Assembly: GCA_000818945.1 (NCBI GenBank)
Contig: KN805374.1
Location: forward strand, 1,090,064 to 1,154,063
Direction: 5' to 3'
From: Schizochytrium sp. CCTCC M209059
Lineage: Eukaryota > Sar > Bigyra > Thraustochytrida > Thraustochytriidae
Length of the DNA stretch: 64,000 nt
Under the pieces are notes generated by a model. That model saw nothing but the letters and a program-made list of their open reading frames with translations, searched no databases and had not been told where the DNA came from. Positions 58,586-64,000 of the stretch are shown in pieces. Within the stretch, counting starts at the first letter, position 1; each line of letters opens with the position of its first letter. Made by a program: the position numbers and the translations under genes.

Positions 58586-61261
58586 ATGGAGCGCGAGGCG
58601 GCGGCGGCGGCGCTGTCGCGGCTGGTGGCGGGGGCGCGGCTGGGCGGCGGCGACGCGAGCGAGCTGAGCAGGCTGGGGTCGAGGGTGCGGTCGCTGGGCA
58701 CGCGCGTGGAGGCATGCGCGCGCCTGGGCGACGACTGTCTCCGCGAGCAGCCGCGCAGCGTGCGCAGCGTGCGCTGCTTCCGCGACGTGCTCGCGGGCAT
58801 CCAGGAGGAGCTCGAGGCCTGCGACCGGCTCTGCAAGAGACTCCGGCTCGGGGGCAGCTGCTGCCATGGGGCTGACAAGGGCAAAAATTGCGAAATCTGC
58901 ATGGCCAAGTTTGGCCGTCTCCAGGGCCCCTTTGCCGACGCGCCAGACGGCGTCGAGGTCGGCGATGCGATGTACCGCTCGCTACCACGCCTCAAACGGC
59001 GCAAAGTGGGGGCGAATGCTGCCAGCCCGGTTGCAACAGAGCAGGTGACCCTCTCCATGGACCAGCTCTACCACGAGCTTGATCGCATTTCCACAGCTCT
59101 CAACGAGTTTGATGAATCTCTCCACGCTTGCGCAGATCAGTGCGAACGTCTCGAAAAGGATCTCAAGTTCTTGTGCAAGATTGTACCTGGCGCCAAGGAG
59201 GCACTGCAGCAGGATCAAGAGGCCACAAAGCTGCGAGAACAGCAGCAGCTTGAGAAGAACGAGAACGCCTCATTGGTTCGGGCCACCTCGAACGGGGGGT
59301 TCCAACGTTCTCAAGACGAGAAGGCGAAATCTCAATCTGACGGCGTAAAGAACGCTTTGTCTGCGTCGCGCGCAGACCGCGCAAGACGGGATCTAGCGCC
59401 ATTCTTCCACATTGTCTGGCTCGATCTGGGCCTCTTCCCCCTCGCCATCGCAGCGTATGACCCCAAACGTTTTGGAGACGACAAGGATCTTGCCAGACGA
59501 CGCGTGGAAGAAGCCTTGGGCCCAAGAAAGAAACGCATGCGCATCATCGGGGCCGATAATTTGCGAGTGGTCCGACAGCTTGCGCGCACAATTCTCTTTC
59601 GAGTCACAGGGCGCAAATACGAGATTGTCGATATTCAACAAGAGGTAGATGGTGAGATGCTTCCGCGCAAGGACACAGACTCGCTTCGCGCGCTTGCTGA
59701 AGCCGGCACCGAGAGACCCTTTTCCAAAATGATTGTTTTGCAAGCCCGACTACAGTACAAGATGAACAAGGATGGCTTGCGCAAGCGCACTCTTCTTGGA
59801 ACCGCGCAGGACCTCATGAAGAAACGGGCCGATTGGTCGCAGCAGCTCAAGGAAGAGCTCGACATTGTTATTCGCATTCCGCCTCCTGCGGAGATTGCAA
59901 TGCAGGACGAGTCCTGGGTGGAAGAGAGAAAACAGCTCCCCTCGGCAAGCGGACTGCAGCGACATCCCGATGGCGCGGCTAATCTGTGCGCATTGGGCAT
60001 GGACGCAAAGGATCTTTGTCTGGTGTTACCAAGTGTGTTCATGTCTGAAGCACGGGCAAAGAGACTCGATATATCTCTCAACGCGTTGAGCAGCCTCGCG
60101 CCGCGACTTCCTCGAAGCCTCGCGTGCATTGATGGCTTGCGCGATCTGGATCTTTCGGGTACAGGACTTGGCCCTAGTGAACTCGTGGACTGCCTCGAGG
60201 CACTCCCTGTTCAGCTGGAAGTCCTGGCGCTCTCGCACTTGCCGATTTTTGGAAGCGTAATTGGGTCCGCGGAAGCCCTGGCTGCTGCGGTGGACCGGTT
60301 GTCCATGTTGCGCGTCCTACGTCTCGATGATTCTATCGAACATACCAACGAGCCGTGTGTTGCGCTGACAGAAGCTGTAAAGCTTGCTGCCAGGGCTCTT
60401 GTGCGAAGCCCAAAGCTTCAAGAGGTTTCTCTGTGCGATTGCCGTTTCCTGCATCAGCAGCATTTCAGCCATTTGCTCGCAAGTCTCTTGGCGAATAAGT
60501 CTGTGACCTCAATTTCTATGGCCCGAGCACGAGGAAGGTCTGACCATGTTTATGTTCAGGCCTGGTCTCTGGCGAGCGTGAAGGCATACGGACCACGAGT
60601 GGCGCGACTCGATGAACTTGATGTAAGTCATTGCAAGGATTTTTTACAGGATGCAGCGGACATCAAGCATTTGCTACAACAGGCGGACGATGCACGTGAG
60701 ATGGACCTCATGGATATTTCTCACTGCGATTTAGATCCCGTCGTTGGAAAGGAAATTCTTGGTGCTCGGGGCATTGCGCGGCGCCTCAATTTGAATGGGA
60801 ACTCGCGAATCTGTCAAATTGCTTCCCATGGCGACTTTATGGCAGACCTTTTGGGCGGGACATGGACGGAACTTCGCATTACGGATGTAAACGTATTTGA
60901 CTGGAAGCGTTTGGTGGATCTTCTCAGTGCATCGCCTCAGTCCGCCTCCTCTTTGTCGTCGACTTCGTCATCAGTGGCACGAGCGTCTCCGAAAGCTCTG
61001 CGTCGATTGGAAATAGGCGCTGATGTAAGGAGCATTTGCTCGCAAGTAACTCTCGAGCAACTTGCACGGATTCCGAGCCTCGACTTTTTGCGAATCAATG
61101 CTGCGCACGTCCTTGTGTCCGGATTTGCAGAGCATATGGAATGTGACGAGGCACCTGCACCGTTTTTTGCAGAGGCGAGTAGTGCCCAGGCAGAAACGGG
61201 GTTCCTCGGGTATGTTTGGAACAATGGCAAAAAGTCTGCTTTGGATATCCGGTTCAAATGA
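58586..61261 (+). CDS. Helical-bundle plus leucine-rich-repeat protein (891 aa)
   Basis: The N-terminal 90 residues form a predicted four-helix bundle (SELSRLGSRVRSLGTRVEAC, then CFRDVLAGIQEELEACDRLC). It resembles MLKL N-terminal/HeLo-type adaptor bundles, a class used for cell-death or membrane targeting. A second helical region (LSMDQLYHELDRISTALNEF) follows at about 150-215. Residues about 260-440 form an unrecognised alpha/beta domain (PFFHIVWLDLGLFPLAIAAY) without a P-loop. From about 480 to 870 there are irregular RI-type leucine-rich repeats (LRDLDLSGTGLG, LRVLRLDDS, LQEVSLCDC, LDELDVSHC). Without a nucleotide-binding motif it is not a canonical NLR. The start is the first ATG, GGCATGG. 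It is convergent with the dehydrogenase (71 bp) and divergent from the WD40 gene. Confidence 0.7.
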   Translation: MEREAAAAALSRLVAGARLGGGDASELSRLGSRVRSLGTRVEACARLGDDCLREQPRSVRSVRCFRDVLAGIQEELEACDRLCKRLRLGGSCCHGADKGKNCEICMAKFGRLQGPFADAPDGVEVGDAMYRSLPRLKRRKVGANAASPVATEQVTLSMDQLYHELDRISTALNEFDESLHACADQCERLEKDLKFLCKIVPGAKEALQQDQEATKLREQQQLEKNENASLVRATSNGGFQRSQDEKAKSQSDGVKNALSASRADRARRDLAPFFHIVWLDLGLFPLAIAAYDPKRFGDDKDLARRRVEEALGPRKKRMRIIGADNLRVVRQLARTILFRVTGRKYEIVDIQQEVDGEMLPRKDTDSLRALAEAGTERPFSKMIVLQARLQYKMNKDGLRKRTLLGTAQDLMKKRADWSQQLKEELDIVIRIPPPAEIAMQDESWVEERKQLPSASGLQRHPDGAANLCALGMDAKDLCLVLPSVFMSEARAKRLDISLNALSSLAPRLPRSLACIDGLRDLDLSGTGLGPSELVDCLEALPVQLEVLALSHLPIFGSVIGSAEALAAAVDRLSMLRVLRLDDSIEHTNEPCVALTEAVKLAARALVRSPKLQEVSLCDCRFLHQQHFSHLLASLLANKSVTSISMARARGRSDHVYVQAWSLASVKAYGPRVARLDELDVSHCKDFLQDAADIKHLLQQADDAREMDLMDISHCDLDPVVGKEILGARGIARRLNLNGNSRICQIASHGDFMADLLGGTWTELRITDVNVFDWKRLVDLLSASPQSASSLSSTSSSVARASPKALRRLEIGADVRSICSQVTLEQLARIPSLDFLRINAAHVLVSGFAEHMECDEAPAPFFAEASSAQAETGFLGYVWNNGKKSALDIRFK

Positions 61262-61332
61262 GCGTGAGCTACGTATGATTGATTTTATTTGTTGGTTAGA
61301 CTTTATAGGATTGTTAATAGGCTATTTGTACT

Positions 61333-62412
61333 TTACGCTTCGGGCTTCTTGAGCGTGCTCATGTCCATGACGAAGCGGAAGCGGACATCCGCGTTGTCGA
61401 CGCGCTTGTAGGCCTCGTTGACCTTGTCGCAGGAGATGAGCTCGACCTCCGGGTGAATCTCGTGCTTTCCGCAAAAGTCGAGGCACTCCTGGAGCTCCTT
61501 CATGCCGCCGATGAGGCTGCCAGCGTATACGAGACGCTTGAAGGCGAGCGCCATGGAAGGGACTTCGAGAGGCTCGGGGGCCATACCGACGTTGATAAGC
61601 TTGCCGTCGGCGACAAGAAGGGGAAGGTAGTCGGCGACAGCGTGCTTGGCCGAGATGGTGTCGAGGATAAAGTCGAAGGATCCAGCTGCTTCCTTCATGG
61701 CATCCTCATCGGTCGAGTCGAGGTATTCGTGGGCGCCGAGTTTGAGGGCGTCGTCCTTCTTCTTGGTGCCGCGCGAGAGCACGACAACCTTGGCACCCAT
61801 GGCGTTGGCGAACTTGACGGCCATGTGGCCGAGGCCGCCGAGACCGGCGACGCCAAACTTCATGCCCTCCTTGAGGCCGTAGTGGTTGAGCGGGGAGAAG
61901 ACGGTAATACCGGCACAGAGCACGGGGGCTACCTTGGAGAGGTCGAGGTTCTTGGGGATGGAAACGACGTAGCGCTCGTTGCATACAATGGAGGCCGAGT
62001 AACCTCCCTGGGTGATTTCGCCCTTGCACGGCGAATGGTCGTACTTCATCTTGCCGGCGTAGGTGAAGACGAAGCCCTGGTTACAGAGGTGCTCATCGCC
62101 AGCCTTGCAGGGTCCGCACTCCCTGCAGCTATCTACAAAGTTGCCCACGCCCGCAAGGTCGCCTTCCTTGAACTTGGTCACGTTCTTGCCGACGCTCTTG
62201 ACAACGCCGACCATTTCGTGTCCGGGGCACATGGGGAACATTTCCGAGTTGTCCCCCCACTCGGAGCGGACCTGGTGCAGGTCGCTGCCGCAGATGCCAC
62301 TGTACTTGATCTCGACCTCGACATCATCGTCATGCACTTCGCGGCGCTCCACCTCGTGCCACTCGAGATCGGCGCCCGGCTTCGGGGCGGCGAGAGCTGC
62401 GACCTTGCCCAT
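61333..62412 (-). CDS. Zinc-dependent alcohol dehydrogenase, cinnamyl-alcohol/YahK type
   Basis: The 359-aa protein has the full medium-chain dehydrogenase layout. Catalytic zinc ligands are C41 (GICGSDLH), H65-E66 (PGHE) and C166 (PVLCAGIT). The structural zinc site is C96, C99, C102 and C110 in CRECGPCKAGDEHLC. The cofactor loop is GLGGLG, followed by a VVVLSRGTKKKDD strand end; Ser-Arg there fits NADPH. This subfamily reduces aldehydes to alcohols with broad substrate range, in the cytosol. It has no targeting signal. The length is normal and the start is the only Met before the first strand. Confidence 0.92.
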   Translation of the reverse strand: MGKVAALAAPKPGADLEWHEVERREVHDDDVEVEIKYSGICGSDLHQVRSEWGDNSEMFPMCPGHEMVGVVKSVGKNVTKFKEGDLAGVGNFVDSCRECGPCKAGDEHLCNQGFVFTYAGKMKYDHSPCKGEITQGGYSASIVCNERYVVSIPKNLDLSKVAPVLCAGITVFSPLNHYGLKEGMKFGVAGLGGLGHMAVKFANAMGAKVVVLSRGTKKKDDALKLGAHEYLDSTDEDAMKEAAGSFDFILDTISAKHAVADYLPLLVADGKLINVGMAPEPLEVPSMALAFKRLVYAGSLIGGMKELQECLDFCGKHEIHPEVELISCDKVNEAYKRVDNADVRFRFVMDMSTLKKPEA

Positions 62413-63621
62413 CTTTGCTTCTTGTTGCTACGTCACCTAACGAGTTACCCTCCTTCGGGTCGTGTTGTTCTCCAAGTCGAACCTCGCGCGTTATTGCTTG
62501 AGCTGGTTTGTGATTTGCGGTTGAGTTAGCGATTTGCTTGACCTTGGTCCGCGGTCGCTCCGCCGGCGGCTCCTCCGCTACAGCCCGTTTTTATGAGTGC
62601 GTGCGGACCTACCTGTCTACGACGGAGCGACTATGAGGAGGACGAGGGCGACGAAGGTGTCCTCGTTGGCGCGCGCTTGAGCTTCGCCGCTCAGGCAGCC
62701 CGTCATCGGCAGTGGGCCTCATTTTCCTCCCTGGGCGGGCGTGGCCGCTGTGCATCATTGCACGACATAAACCTTTCCGCGCTCCGATTCTCGCGGTACT
62801 CTCTGACCTCGTGAGCTTCTTTCCTTCTTTCTTGGCCGCTCGCCGTCGCTGTCGAGCAGGCATCATGCGCCAAAACAGTTTTCAGCACAAAGTCATAGTA
62901 GGAGCAAACAAACGCGCGCGAAAGCACTCGTGCCAAGAAAGCGGACGCCCGTTCCCGATGCCGCTGCCTACAGCGGGTCTCGCGTAAGCTTGTGGTATGA
63001 CTGTCGGTCAGTCTTACGTCGCGGCGCCAGCGGAGCCTCTCCTCGGTCTGCAGCTGCCATGGACCGAACCTTTCCGCGACACGCGGAGGCTCGCAGGCCC
63101 GGAAACCAGGACCTCGCGCCCAACGCCTCGGAACGGGGCTCGCCACGGCCGTTGTCGCTGTCGCCGTCCCAGCGCAGCGTAGCGCAACGCAGTGCAATCG
63201 TTCACCGGCGAACGACGTCAACCACAACAACGACAACAACAACAGCAACAAGATGAAGGAGAAGGAGAAGGAGGAGAAGATGGTGATGGTGATGGTGGTG
63301 ATAATGATGATAGTGGCCCGGCGCGAGGGATCCCTGTCGCCATCCCCACAGCCTTCCTTACTTCTTTCCCCTTTCCTCCCACTTCCTGCCTGCTTCGTTG
63401 CCGAGCAGCGGGCTGAGCGTCACGAGGACCGACCTGCCGAGGGCCAGAAAGAAGTCCCAAGTCGGGGAAGATGCACGCACCGCTCGCTCCTCCCCGCCGC
63501 GAGCCCAGCTCAGGCCGCAACGCCGGCGCACGACAGCAGCGGCCGCGCGGCCGACGCTCGCGCCGCTTCGGAGGGTGGATGGACGGACGCGCGACGGCGC
63601 GGCGTGCGGAAGCAAGCTGAG

Positions 63622-63677
<56 letters not shown>

Positions 63678-64000
63678 ATGCTGATGATGGTGATGCTGAT
63701 GATGGTGATAATGTTGGTAATGATGATGGTGATGATGAGGATGATGACGCGCGTATGTATGCACGCTCGAGCAGAGCACGCTGGCGGTCGATCTTATCTC
63801 ATCCCGACGATCTCGCCTCGATGTTGTGCTCGCGTGTCGGAGCCGCTGCCGCGGCGGGGCCTCACAGGCGCAGGGCTGGGACGACAGGAAGCCACGGCTC
63901 GTTCAACAGCCTCAAGGCTCTGCGCGGTTCTCGGCCGGGGCTGAGAGTCGAGCGCTCGGCGCCGTCCGTGGGGTCGTCGCGCTGCGGCGAGGCGGGGGGG
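62413..64000. other. Repeat-rich flank at the right edge, no supported gene
   Basis: The first few hundred bases are the promoter of the dehydrogenase gene. The rest has no convincing reading frame. It contains ACAACA runs (about 63220-63252), GATGGT-type runs (63278-63316 and 63666-63752) and a CTG run. A gene may start beyond the window. Confidence 0.4.
63623..63752. repeat. CTG trinucleotide run grading into GATGGT/GCTGAT repeats
   Basis: About 14 CTG triplets (63623-63665) continue directly into 85 bp of imperfect GAT/GGT/GCT triplets. Poly-Cys, poly-Gln and poly-His readings across it are by-products of the repeat. Confidence 0.9.

Noticed and set aside
58284..58988. 235-residue N-terminal extension of the WD40 protein
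   Set aside because: It is Pro/Arg/Ala-rich antisense reading of the LRR gene start and the promoter; the sensible start is ATG 58283.

Overview
The window is 64 kb of GC-rich eukaryotic nuclear DNA. It carries TAF1, TPX2, nucleoporin Tpr, tetraspanins, a GTPBP1/2-like GTPase and organelle-targeted TsaD and EF-G1, with GT-AG introns in a few genes. Most genes are single long open frames packed head-to-head or tail-to-tail, and the flanks are full of 2-6 bp tandem repeats. This combination suggests an intron-poor protist. A thraustochytrid or other labyrinthulomycete stramenopile is my best guess, but that is inference; no rRNA or other taxonomic marker is present.

Layout. 1-1072: GC-rich flank. 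1073-7585: a B12-dependent methionine synthase locus whose N-terminal half (homocysteine and folate modules) is tandemly duplicated; the second copy is frame-shifted, and the B12 and reactivation modules follow once. 7758-9116 (-): TPT/SLC35-type transporter. 11137-14604 (+): TPX2-like spindle protein. 14820-15497 (-): unknown coiled-coil protein. 16024-22074 (-): TAF1. 23463-23911 (-): candidate three-exon small gene. 24043-26379 (+): GTPBP1/2-like GTPase, followed by a TTTGC repeat tract. 27990-28826 and 30526-31356 (+): two tetraspanin-like proteins, with a candidate small spliced gene (29084-29528, -) and a 17-bp minisatellite between them. 31582-33012 (-): mitochondrial TsaD/Qri7. 33531-39848 (+): Tpr/Mlp nucleoporin with FG repeats and a long acidic tail. 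40111-41274 (+): unknown, possibly Mediator-like. 41402-41897 (-): small secreted Cys-rich protein with a 40-nt intron. 42398-45589 (-): membrane protein combining a claudin-like four-helix part with two PqiA-like modules. 46574-48826 (+): mitochondrial EF-G1. 48870-49379 (-): candidate small spliced gene. 49925-54463 (+): a 1512-aa protein with five barrel-like repeats fused to a degenerate piggyBac-type transposase domain. 54628-58283 (-): WD40 protein with a clear 173-nt intron. 58586-61261 (+): helical-bundle plus leucine-rich-repeat protein sharing a 302-bp promoter with it. 61333-62412 (-): zinc alcohol dehydrogenase. 62413-64000: repeat-rich flank with no supported gene.

Most genes are unrelated housekeeping functions: one-carbon metabolism, mitochondrial translation (TsaD, EF-G1), transcription, nuclear pore and spindle. 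The most unusual parts are the methionine synthase duplication with possible intron-like junctions, the piggyBac-barrel fusion, the claudin-like/PqiA fusion, the divergent WD40 and helical-bundle/LRR pair, and small spliced genes hidden in apparently empty gaps. Splice sites were called by eye from GT-AG signals and frame continuity; no transcript data were available.
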